The notes: generated by a model from the letters alone, not told the origin. Numbered from the stretch's first letter, positions 1 through 6,459 are shown. The stretch is 6,459 bases of DNA from Candidatus Parvibacillus calidus (GCA_013414645.1 CP058702.1:2419708-2426166), one strand, 5' to 3'. Made by a program: numbers and translations.

Positions 1-1
1 C

Positions 2-217
2 GGATTCAATGTCGGAGTGATGCGTCAGAATGCATATATCAATGTCATCGTACACTTCACCGACAAGGCCGGAAAAGAATTAGCCACCTTGAGCATTGAT
101 AAAATTCCGGGACGTGACGTGTTCGGATACGATTTCGACACCGGACAGCGTATAGAAGAGGCTTATTCAAAGGCGGGCAAGACCATTGGTAAATACCTAA
201 CTAAGAAGGTAGAGTAA
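2..217 (+). CDS. C-terminal 71 residues of an unrecognised protein (5' end outside window)
   Basis: The frame is open to the left edge of the window, so the GTG at 17 and ATG at 20 are probably internal codons rather than the start. It ends in TAA at 215-217. The visible part alternates beta-strand-like stretches (YINVIVHFTD, ELATLSID) with a glycine-rich turn (PGRDVFGYDFDTG). A helix containing EEAYSKAGKTIGKYL closes the protein. A strand carrying 'D..GKEL' followed by a terminal helix of the 'KAGK.I.KYL' type resembles the end of small Bacteroidota lipoproteins of the DUF4410 kind. That is a pattern impression, not a match I can confirm. No frameshift is visible, unlike most genes in this window. 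It is followed at 56 bases by a terminator hairpin and is the only real plus-strand gene apart from the IS66 remnant. Confidence 0.75.
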   Translation, partial: GFNVGVMRQNAYINVIVHFTDKAGKELATLSIDKIPGRDVFGYDFDTGQRIEEAYSKAGKTIGKYLTKKVE

Positions 218-272
218 TTGATTCTTACCACGCAAAAGACCATCCGGTCATCACTTCTTGCGAGGTAATCTG

Positions 273-332
273 AATGGCTATCGGAATTTCACTTTGCTGA
301 TTCTGCAAAAGTAATTTCGGTAGCCATTTTTT
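273..332 (+). terminator. Rho-independent-type terminator after the first gene
   Basis: The left arm at 273-297 begins AATGGCTATCGG. The right arm at 305-328 ends CGGTAGCCATT. The arms pair over almost their whole length, with two G-U pairs and a few bulges near a 7-base loop (298-304). A run of six T (327-332) follows the right arm on the plus strand. Strand and distance fit termination of the gene ending at 217. Confidence 0.75.
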
Positions 333-405
333 GGGAATCACATTGCCTGGTGGGTTACTTGTAGAAACTACTACAATACAGTACTAATTCCTAGTGATAA
401 TTTCT

Positions 406-675
406 CTATGGAAATTGTTTATAAATATCACTTCTCTTTGCAATAATAATTAACCTAATTTTATTTGAAGATAATTTCTCTAATCCTAATCTATAATCAC
501 CAATTCGAATTTTGTAGTATGATTTAAAGCCAGTTAATTTTTTGGCTTCCGAAATGTCTCTTAATGCCGGAGCTTCTTCTAATTATAAAATGCAAGATTT
601 AATTTTTGTAAGACCATCTTTATCATTTATCTTGATTAAATGTCTGTAAAACGACTTTTCAAATTCAACGATCAT
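406..675 (-). pseudogene. RelE/ParE-family toxin, inactivated by an internal stop
   Basis: The reading frame from ATG (673-675) to TAG (406-408) spans 90 codons, the usual size of a RelE-type mRNA interferase. These toxins cleave mRNA at the ribosome when not bound by their antitoxin. Codon 31 is TAA (583-585), in the context CIL-stop-LEEAP. A CAA (Gln) codon there would restore an open frame by one substitution. The family-typical C-terminal half is intact: LTGFKSYYKIRIGDYRLG (about residues 47-64), then IRLIIIAKRSDIYKQFP (73-89), with Arg57, Arg62, Arg81 and Tyr85 in the positions expected for the basic and aromatic active-site surface. The start overlaps the antitoxin stop as ATGA, so translation would have been coupled. 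The stop leaves a 30-residue peptide, so no active toxin is expected. Family assignment is confident; the exact subfamily is not. Confidence 0.85.
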
Positions 676-868
676 TTACTTTTTAGCTTTTTCATTATCG
701 TTGATCTTGAAACTGTCTTGTTAGATTTTTCCTTGTCCATTAGTGTCCCAAGTAAAAAGTCCTCATATTGGTCTTTTTCACCCCATTAACATTCGCGCCA
801 AGTTGTTTGACCAACTGTGTAATTAACTTTGAACTCTTTTTATCTCCTTTAATTATTTTTGCGCTCAT
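672..868 (-). pseudogene. Antitoxin of the RelE-like toxin, frameshifted
   Basis: This is the cognate antitoxin, which would bind and neutralise the toxin and repress its own operon. It starts at ATG 868-866, or at the in-frame ATG 877-875 three codons earlier, and reads MSAKIIKGDKKSSKLITQLV. The frame breaks in an A5 run (774-778 on the plus strand). Adding one A gives VKKDQYEDFLLGTLMDKEK followed by TVSRSTIMKKLKSK. The D.YEDF...LM......VSR..IMKKL pattern is typical of small antitoxins paired with RelE-like toxins in Bacteroidota. Repaired, it has 65 residues and its TGA (672-674) overlaps the toxin ATG (673-675). As sequenced, translation stops early after about 43 residues at TAA. Identification rests on the reconstructed sequence plus the tight link to the toxin. 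Confidence 0.75.
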
Positions 869-1123
869 GACGATCATTTATTTGCAGATATATTAATAAT
901 TCTATAGCTTTTGTAATGTAACAAAGTCATATTGGCATTGGTACTAATACCGAAGGTACATTCGTAATAGACCAATTTCATTGGCCTAAACGACTGTAAC
1001 CTCGGCATCCCGGAACCCCGGATTGTTTCACTCCGGGACAGAGCAGAGCTCTAGTAGCATACGTATCCGGATAAGTATCCCAAAAATCTATGGACAATTA
1101 TATAAATCATCTTGGTATAACTT
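869..1123. other. Intergenic region between patatin pseudogene and toxin-antitoxin remnant
   Basis: I find no gene in these 255 bases. They hold several short inverted repeats: CCAAT/ATTGG around a 3-base loop (973-985), CCCGGA/TCCGGG around a 9-base loop (1017-1037), and the 20-base palindrome listed separately. The promoter of the toxin-antitoxin pair should lie near 880-960 on the minus strand. I see no convincing match to the Bacteroidota -33/-7 pattern there. The downstream side of the patatin gene has no hairpin followed by a T run. Confidence 0.6.
1059..1078. repeat. 20-base near-perfect palindrome
   Basis: The sequence ATACGTATCCGGATAAGTAT is its own reverse complement except for one mismatched pair (third base of each half-site beyond the TATCCGGATA core, 1064-1073). 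It lies 46 bases beyond the stop of the patatin gene. Possible roles are a binding site for a dimeric regulator or a cruciform. No T run follows, so it is not a normal terminator. Confidence 0.55.
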
Positions 1124-3541
1124 TCAATGAATCGTACACGGAATGTGCTTTCTTTTGGAATAATGGATGATTTCTTTGATATTATCCGGGTCAAACTTCG
1201 GGCTGTCGGAAACTGTTTTTGCTGTAACTTCTCACAATTTTCCGGGCAGTCCGTATATTTATTAAATGATGACCAGGAGGCTTCGATAAAATAATCCTGG
1301 TCTTGCTTACTCACCTCTTTCTTCAGATCCTCGATGGCCTCCTTGGTAATCATTTCAAAAGGTTGCGCACCGACCTGGGTGAATAGAGCAACTACCTGGC
1401 TTTTGGCTTTTTCCTTTTGTTTTCGACATTCTTTCCATCCGGATTGCTGTTACTGATGTAAATGACAACTACCGGTGGTCTTTTGATGTATCATCGGCAA
1501 ATTTGCTGTCCAGCGCATCCGATATTTTTGGTAAATAAACTTCAACGTTTTGGTTCCGCTGTTATCATTTCCTCCACCGTCCATAAAATGACCTACTCCG
1601 TCAATATGCGTATAGGCCGAAAAAAACGGAAATAGTTCGCTCAGGTTATTGGCGGTACCTAATGCTATATCATGTTTTTCTTTAAACCAACAATTCTGAT
1701 TCTGTGTATAGCTTATCAAATCTTTCGCAAATATTCCTGTGGGGTCAAACGAGAAAGAAACCGGTGCTATAGCCATCTGACGTCCGGTGGACATTTCTGT
1801 GGTATTAAAAAATTGAGCGGTATATCCAGGATTGGCTGATTGTTTGAATCCTTCCACACATCCTGGATAGGCAGAAAATGATAATTAGGTATATCTTTTC
1901 CAATTAATTCGATGGACGACGAATTAAATTTCACCCGGAATGGAACTAAACATATCACAAAACACAGCAGAATCACCATGCATCGCCTTGATAAACGCCG
2001 CGTTTTCTTCTTCTTGCAACCGAAGATTACGCCCGCTTCGTGTCGGATAAAGCTTAAACCGACGAACAAAATCCAGGTAAAACAAGTCAAATACCGCGCC
2101 AGCCGTAAAATTATTGGAGAAAAAAGTTTGGCCATTGTTTGCTTTTTGATCCTTTACCCGGTCCAGCCCAAGATCTTTCGCAACCCGGTACCATTTGGTC
2201 AATAAAGAGGCTCCGACCGAGCTTCCCGAGACCGTGGATGTGGCAAAGGTCCGCTTCGAAAAGGTACCATTGGTCAACGAATCCATGGTTTGAATAAAAG
2301 TCGCGTACCATAATCCTCCACGGCTTCCACCTCCTTCACCGGCAATTAAATAGATAGGCTCCACCAAGGTATCCTCCGGACTACTGTGTGAAACATGTTT
2401 TTCCAGCCATTTATTCATATATTCGTCCAGACTTATCCGGTCACCCAATTTAGATTTTTCCACCAAAAAACCCGATGTGGTTTACTTTCAGGAACATGCA
2501 CCAGCACAATAATGCCCACCACGGCGGCAAACAATAAAAATTGTACTCCTCCGGCTTTAGATTTATAAAAATATATAAATAGATTAAACCATAAAATCAA
2601 ACACCCCATGACCATGGTCAATAAACATACAGTAGAAATGTACATCATGTTGGTTACAAAAGAAAAAGATATCATCACCAGCAAGGAAAGTGCCATTAGA
2701 ATGTAGTACAACCGGTCGCCTTTATTTTGCATCGATTTTCTATTGGACGGATTTAAATTCAATGCTTTGAATCCGTCCTCCCATGCTTTGTACATCAAAT
2801 ACGTCAAGCCTCCCAAAAACAACAAGGCATTACCCAACAATAAAATGGAAAATTCTTTGTGTCCGACCAATTTGTATAGTAAAGGATAACATACCGTTAC
2901 AACCAGGCAAGTTACAACGCCTAGAAGAATTAAATTTCTAAACGAAACCTGTCGATAATACAGATGGAAACATAACGTGATAATAAACAGACCCGCAATC
3001 AGGATAATAAGCCAATACAACGCCCAATGGGTAAAACATCTTTTCTCCAGAACAAAAATTACGATTCCATAGAATACAAAAGGGGTCATACTCAATATTC
3101 GAATGAAAAGACTGGACGCACTCTTGATCGATATTAAGCTTTTCTTTTCTTCATTTGATGTTAGCCTTCTCGCTTCTATATTCTGATAAAATCCGGGAAT
3201 TGCCCAAAGAGCATACGTTGTAAAGATTATCATAGATAAAAACCAAAGTATCAGAAGGTAGGAGCCAAATGTTTTCCAATTTCCCGGAAACAACAAATTG
3301 TTCATCAGGTCTTTCCCTTGGGGCAACTTGATCAACAAAATAATCGGTATCAACATCAGGATAATCACGATACCATGTTTCCAGATCATCAGGAGGATAT
3401 ACAATACATCCGACCCGAGTTTATTCCAATCTATATGTTTCGGCCATGAACTTACAAAAGTCCTAAGAGCCTGAAACAAAGCGAGGCGCGCTCAATGTAT
3501 GAGAGATTTGTAGTCGTAAAAGAGTTAGTTTTGCCATTCAT
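1124..3541 (-). pseudogene. Patatin-like phospholipase with N-terminal multi-pass membrane domain, frameshifted
   Basis: Reconstructed length is about 807 residues. I place the start at ATG 3541-3539, 21 bases after the preceding stop. Its first 21 codons join the membrane part by adding one T at 3478-3480; a TTG at 3479 is the only start otherwise. About nine hydrophobic helices lie in the stretch 3430-2480. The patatin domain follows: oxyanion-hole motif GEGGGSRGG (2334-2317), nucleophile elbow GSSVG with the catalytic Ser at 2220-2218, conserved NTTEMSTGR, then the catalytic Asp in DGGG (Asp at 1581-1579). The lipid hydrolase motifs are therefore complete. The end is YSKRKHIPCTIH and TGA at 1126-1124. 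The reading frame breaks at 3478-3480, 2465-2470, about 1921-1990 (net +1), about 1829-1836, 1548-1551, 1481-1484, about 1400-1425 and 1216-1220. Most are one base missing from a homopolymer run. As sequenced no full enzyme is made. The substrate is unknown; a membrane-bound lipase acting on phospholipid is inferred from the family. Confidence 0.85.
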
Positions 3542-3562
3542 ATTTCAATAGTTTAGAAGGCT

Positions 3563-3968
3563 TTATTTTAATTTTGTACTATCTTGTTTAACCAACCAAA
3601 CGGGTTCGCCGTAAATCTGCGACAAATCAAATATCATGGATTTTTCAGCGGCAAAATGACTGTAATTATCATTGATGATCGCTTCTATTTCGATAGCCGG
3701 ACAATTAATAGTATCGATTCTCACCTTTCTTAAAGAAAAACAGCCTCCAAATTTAATATTGTTTTTCCATGTTTCTTTATTTTCCTTCTTATTATTTTAT
3801 GATTATTCTCGTTGCAATACTTGTCTTTTTCAATCATTTTTTCCGGGATTAGCATGTTCGTTTTTTTGAGGTGCCGGATGCTCTGTGGACTTTTCTTTTG
3901 CACTTATTCACCGTACAACCATTGCTGTTCCCAACATAATCCAGCTGGTATTCCGGCCGAAAAACCAT
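3563..3968 (-). pseudogene. Unrecognised gene with clean C-terminus and degraded upstream part
   Basis: From about 3765 down to TAA (3563-3565) one frame reads cleanly: NNIKFGGCFSLRKVRI, then CPAIEIEAIINDNYSHF, then FDLSQIYGEPVWLVKQ and DSTKLK. I do not recognise the family. The stop lies 21 bases before the patatin ATG, so the two were probably one transcription unit. An ATG at 3770-3768 (MEK...) would start a 68-residue protein after removing one A from its A5 run. Alternatively the gene begins further up. Stretches such as FRPEYQLDYVGNSNGCTVNK (from ATG 3968-3966), STEHPAPQKNEHANPGKND and DKYCNENNHK look protein-like, but they sit in different frames and need about three corrections to join. 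The upper part is low in confidence and abuts the IS66 remnant. Confidence 0.45.
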
Positions 3969-3993
3969 CAATATATCATTTTTTCGTCCAAAA

Positions 3994-4193
3994 TGGATAT
4001 TCCGGAGCAAAATGAGCCACTATGATATATACTTTTGTGGTACATGCAAAGCAAAAGGAATCAACCCCTATGAATGGCTCGCAGATACCCTCAATAAAAT
4101 CGCACTACACCCTATCAACCAAATACATGAATTGGTCCCGGGATATATACCGAAAAATGAAGGGTAGTTGCCCGGTCGGGTTACGCTTGTTAC
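3994..4193 (+). mobile_element. IS66-family transposase, C-terminal remnant
   Basis: The final 50 or so residues of an IS66 TnpC-type transposase are readable from 4012 to TAG at 4165-4167: CGTCKAKGINPYEWLADTL, then NKIALHPINQIHELVPGY. 'GTCK..GINPYEWL..TL..I..HPIN.I.ELLP' is the characteristic IS66 transposase ending. Just upstream, in another frame, 3995-4039 reads NGYSGAK-stop-ATMIYTF, matching the usual 'G.HEGAK.AAMIYSF' segment. This implies one substitution to TGA (4013-4015) and one frameshift near 4034-4040. The other 400 or so residues of a full transposase, and the accessory TnpA/TnpB genes, are missing. The fragment is therefore dead. It runs opposite to its neighbours, as expected for an insertion. 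Confidence 0.8.
4171..4193 (+). repeat. Possible right-end terminal repeat of the IS66 remnant
   Basis: Read outward-in on the minus strand this segment begins GTAACAAGCGTAACCCG. IS66 elements commonly start with GTAA, and this lies 4-26 bases after the transposase stop. Two 9-base tandem units, TTACGCTTG (4181-4189) and TTACGTTTG (4190-4198), make the exact boundary ambiguous between 4184 and 4193. The left end is absent, so neither the repeat pair nor a target duplication can be verified. Confidence 0.4.
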
Positions 4194-4780
4194 GTTTGTT
4201 TTATGATTCTACACTTTACTTCCACAAAAAAATTGTTGAGTACTCTACTTAGGGGTACACCTCTTTGAAAATCTGAAATCTCCATCTCAAAGTACTCTTT
4301 GGCATTTTCAGTACAGGCTCTATTCATTTGGCTATCAAACCCGACTGTGATTTTGCACCCCTCAGTATTTTTCACTCCTTCTAACTTAATTCCTCTTAAT
4401 GAAAACGGTGATGACTGGATCAATCCTTGAATATGTTGCCCTAATCTTTCTGGAAATTGCTTGTTTACATTTTTTCCTCCTGATACTGCATTGAAACAAA
4501 CTCGGTAATTTCTTGCTCCACTTGGGAGATGAAAAGCACGATAACTCACCTCAATTTCATCAAAAATTATGGTGTATTTGCTCGTATCCTGTCTGTTGGA
4601 CTGCGGATTTAATGGAAGGTCAGGAAACTTATCCAGCATCTTATCCATCATGCTATCAAGGCTCGGTGGTTGAACAACTACTGCAGGTCTTGTAGCCTCC
4701 TGTTTATTAAATTTCTCTATCAGTCCTACGCCTAATGCAACAAGCGAAATAGCAAAAACCCCATTGAGTAGTTTATTCAA
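4190..4780 (-). CDS. Membrane-anchored protein of unknown function, 196 residues
   Basis: I do not recognise the family. An N-terminal hydrophobic helix (about residues 5-21, LLNGVFAISLVALGVGL) is followed by a lysine/glutamate step, so it is either a membrane anchor or an uncleaved signal. A proline-rich linker (about 31-66) leads to a mixed alpha/beta domain (67-196) with four cysteines (95, 142, 156, 190), which would lie outside the cytoplasm if the helix is an anchor. No ATG lies before the helix. The best start is TTG 4780-4778, which overlaps the end of the preceding 48-residue gene by 8 bases and so would depend on coupled translation. The stop TAA (4190-4192) falls inside the putative IS66 end. 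The natural C-terminus may therefore have been replaced by the insertion. No frameshift is visible inside. Confidence 0.7.
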   Translation of the reverse strand: MNKLLNGVFAISLVALGVGLIEKFNKQEATRPAVVVQPPSLDSMMDKMLDKFPDLPLNPQSNRQDTSKYTIIFDEIEVSYRAFHLPSGARNYRVCFNAVSGGKNVNKQFPERLGQHIQGLIQSSPFSLRGIKLEGVKNTEGCKITVGFDSQMNRACTENAKEYFEMEISDFQRGVPLSRVLNNFFVEVKCRIIKQT

Positions 4781-4919
4781 AAGATTGTAGGTGCTCCCGA
4801 AGTGATTGTTGAAAAATCTTCAAAGCAAGTATACCCCTGACTAGTATAAATATTACAAACAGAACTAAGCCAACTGGGCCGGAATATTTAGCAACCTCAG
4901 CAAAAGATGATTCTATCAT
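4773..4919 (-). CDS. Small single-helix membrane protein, 48 residues
   Basis: The start is ATG 4919-4917 and the stop TAA 4775-4773. A short polar N-terminus (MIESSFAEVAKYSG) precedes one long hydrophobic helix (about residues 15-33, PVGLVLFVIFILVRGILAL). A basic/polar tail follows (KIFQQSLREHLQSFE). The family is unknown. Its stop overlaps the TTG start of the 196-residue membrane-anchored protein (TTGAATAA). Two adjacent membrane proteins with an overlapping stop and start suggest they act together. Fusing the two frames would need one base removed or two added, opposite to the missing-base pattern seen elsewhere here. I therefore read them as separate genes. The leader is A/T-rich with no clear ribosome site, which is normal for Bacteroidota. 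Confidence 0.65.
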   Translation of the reverse strand: MIESSFAEVAKYSGPVGLVLFVIFILVRGILALKIFQQSLREHLQSFE

Positions 4920-4965
4920 GTTTTTTAATGTTTTAAAATTTATCCTGGTTATTTTTTACTGTTAT

Positions 4966-5219
4966 TTAAGTTAACACAATAGCGTTACACCAAGTCTGAA
5001 CGGGTGATTTTACATACAGACGACCATTCCATATACTGATTTCACGGCTGCCCTTAAAAGTGCCTCTTTTGCAATAAAAGAAAACCATCCAAATCCTAAT
5101 CTAAACTTATACGAGCAGGTTGCGTCAGTATTAACTGTGATTAAAATTTTACGAGAAGTAGTGCCATATACGTGGTACACCTTTTTCCATCTGTTTGGGA
5201 GAATTTCAAAACTTAGCAT
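4966..5219 (-). pseudogene. Unknown small beta-rich protein, 84 residues after one frame correction
   Basis: The start is ATG 5219-5217. The frame reads VYHVYGTTSRKILITVN, then CSYKFRLGFGWFSF, and breaks in an A4 run on the plus strand (5076-5079). Adding one base continues YCKRGTFKGSREISIWNG, then RLYVKSPVQTWCNAIVLT, to TAA at 4968-4966. The corrected length is exactly 85 codons. Without the correction, translation stops at 5010 as a 69-residue protein whose tail (ALLRAAVKSVYGMVVCM) looks unlike the first part. The short strands, aromatic residues and three cysteines suggest a compact beta fold. I see no signal peptide. The family is unknown. It lies 46 bases before the 48-residue membrane gene and probably shares its transcript. 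If the missing base is a read error, this is an intact gene. Confidence 0.6.
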
Positions 5220-5481
5220 AATAATTATTGTTTTTGTTAGTTTAGAAGAGTTTTGAAAAAGGGAAAAGTACTAATTTAACAAGAAGTTTCAATTTAGAGC
5301 ATACAATTTGGTACCATTATACTTTGCTCGACAGTTGCCCATTATACACCTTTTACGCGCTTTAACTGACACCAAACTCTTCTCTTCTAAATCAAATGGT
5401 TATTATTTCATTGTTTAAAGTGCAAATTAATTAGTTGTAGGCGAAAAAAATAATTTAATTTTTATGGCCAACTTTAAAAGT
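5220..5481. other. Intergenic region, AT-rich, probable promoter area
   Basis: No convincing gene occurs in these 262 bases on either strand. The one sizeable minus-strand frame (about 5297-5385) lacks an ATG near its beginning and has no recognisable content. A promoter for the downstream minus-strand genes (5219-4190) would be expected here. Runs of A/T are plentiful, but no good match to the Bacteroidota promoter pattern stands out. No terminator hairpin follows the stop at 5482. Confidence 0.5.
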
Positions 5482-6459
5482 TTAGTATACTATGATTTTG
5501 ATTTCTAATGATGGCTCAGGAAATGTAATTTGCCATGTACTTTCTAATGAAGAACTATTTGTTTCTGAATCAGTATTTTTGTTCCCTACCTCTATGTCGG
5601 CTGAAACTTTACCTCCTAAAAGTTCAACTAACCCCCACTCTCAATACCGAATTTACCTTTAGAAAAATCTTCTAAAACCTCCGTTTTAGACTTGGAGTTT
5701 GCGGCTTTATATTGGATGACACCTTTCACTTCAGATACTACAACCATAATTCGAGATGAATCTGTTATTAATTTAGAATCTCCTACACTATAATAGTAAC
5801 TACTATTGGATTGCTTTAAGAAAGGTTCTCCAGATATACTAAAGTGGTTGATTTCATTCCTTTTAAACAGAACATTTGTGAAATCAAAAACTCCTTTATT
5901 ATTCTCATCGCACTCTAATAATTCATATTTGTCACCAAATTTCACTTCGAACCAACCTTTTCTCATTTCTCTATTATAATAATCCGTAAATCGTAATGAA
6001 ACGTTAGTTCGCACCGTTTTTGAACGGCTATTCTGAGACCTACCAGCTGAGACTGATTTCTTAACGATTTCCTTAGTTATTTCTGTTCTGTCTTCCTGTG
6101 GAATAGGTGCATTTTGTATTGCATCTATATTTTTTCCATTTCTTGGCGATTTAGTTCATTATCTTTCACGATTTCATTTCGAGATATTTCTCTCTCTTTA
6201 ATTTCATCCTCACGCTCGATATCCTTTTTAATTTTTTGTAATTCAAGGCTTTGTGGTAATTTATCATTCACAAAAGATTCTAATGCCTTTTCCTTCTGTT
6301 CAGGGGGCATTTTACTTATAGCATCTAGTGTCATTTTTTGTGTTTCCAATTTTGCTGCTTCCTGTGCAAATGACTTAGCGGTATCCAAAGAACTTTGAAA
6401 AGCTTGCATTGCATTTCTTTGATTCCCCTCTAATCCAGTAATGTCCTTGAACAAATTAC
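5482..6459 (-). pseudogene. Large unknown protein, C-terminal ~325 residues: helical/coiled-coil then beta-rich domain, two frameshifts
   Basis: The frame enters from the right edge, so the start lies outside the window; the TTG at 6454 is probably internal. The first part is helical and charged: DITGLEGNQRNAMQAFQSSL, DTAKSFAQEAAKLE, then a long KKDIEREDEIKEREISR segment with coiled-coil character. A T6 run on the plus strand (6130-6135) breaks the frame. Adding one base joins QEMEK to NIDAIQNAPIPQEDRTE, a Ser/Lys-rich linker, and a beta-rich region (VSLRFTDYYNREMRKGWFEV, then SSRIMVVVSEVKG). A second break in a C5 run (5632-5636) joins FGIESGG to LVELLGGKVSADIEVGN and the end FPEPSLEIKIIVY, TAA 5484-5482. 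I do not recognise the family. Because both breaks repair with single bases in runs, it may be one intact gene. It is the first gene of the unknown minus-strand block. Confidence 0.65.

Noticed and set aside
359..376. Perfect 6-base inverted repeat TTGTAG/CTACAA beyond the toxin stop
   Set aside because: A 6-base AT-rich stem with no T run on either side is too weak to call a terminator.
1051..1353. Minus-strand frame of 100 codons treated as its own gene
   Set aside because: Its first part is the patatin C-terminal region. Its last 40 codons are out of frame; the +1-corrected frame ends at 1124 instead.
1912..2205. Plus-strand frame of 97 codons
   Set aside because: It lies opposite the patatin catalytic region, which explains the sequence better, and its product has no recognisable features.
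2459..2480. Programmed -1 frameshift at the T6 run of the patatin gene
   Set aside because: The slip is physically possible. But the same gene has several other breaks that cannot all be programmed, and the zero-frame codons do not form a proper slippery heptamer.
3672..4015. Plus-strand frames between the patatin gene and the IS66 remnant
   Set aside because: The phenylalanine-rich, low-complexity products are mirror readings of A/T-rich minus-strand sequence. Only the last stretch (from about 3994) matches IS66.
6114..6398. Plus-strand frame of 94 codons rich in Ser and Phe
   Set aside because: It is the complement of the charged helical region of the large minus-strand gene; such regions often give a long antisense frame.
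1..6459. CRISPR array, tRNA or rRNA genes, or a complete defence operon
   Set aside because: No spaced direct repeats, cloverleaf or rRNA segments were seen. The patatin gene lacks any sensor or cyclase partner in the window.

Overview
The window looks like an accessory, partly decayed stretch of a Bacteroidota chromosome or plasmid. The signs are AT-rich intergenic DNA, A/T-rich leaders with no clear Shine-Dalgarno sites, a membrane-anchored patatin-like protein, a RelE-type toxin and an IS66 transposase tail. Nearly everything after position 218 lies on the minus strand. I can name few genes, and most of the recognisable ones are broken.

Layout, left to right. The 3' end of a plus-strand gene of unknown function (2-217) is closed by a hairpin terminator (273-332). 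A minus-strand toxin-antitoxin pair follows (868 down to 406): the antitoxin has a frameshift and the RelE-like toxin an internal stop. A 255-base gap carries a near-perfect palindrome. Next, a patatin-like lipase gene of about 807 codons, with some nine membrane helices and then a patatin domain, fills 3541-1124 but is broken into several frames. Twenty-one bases before it ends a small gene whose last 65 or so codons are clean and whose upstream part is degraded. A plus-strand IS66 transposase tail (about 3994-4167) with a possible IS end (4171-4193) separates this block from a second minus-strand block. That block holds a large coiled-coil/beta protein entering from the right edge (6459-5482), an 84-residue protein (5219-4966), a 48-residue single-helix membrane protein (4919-4773) and a 196-residue membrane-anchored protein (4780-4190). 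The last two overlap by 8 bases.

The strongest general observation concerns the broken frames. Ten of them, in four genes, are each repaired by adding one base to a run of 3-6 identical bases. The repaired proteins are otherwise intact, and the patatin catalytic motifs are kept. This points either to homopolymer errors in the read or assembly, or to recent decay with a strong deletion bias. The toxin stop and the IS66 stop are substitutions and look like real decay. Gene functions in the 4190-6459 block are unknown; their order suggests a small operon for a cell-envelope function.
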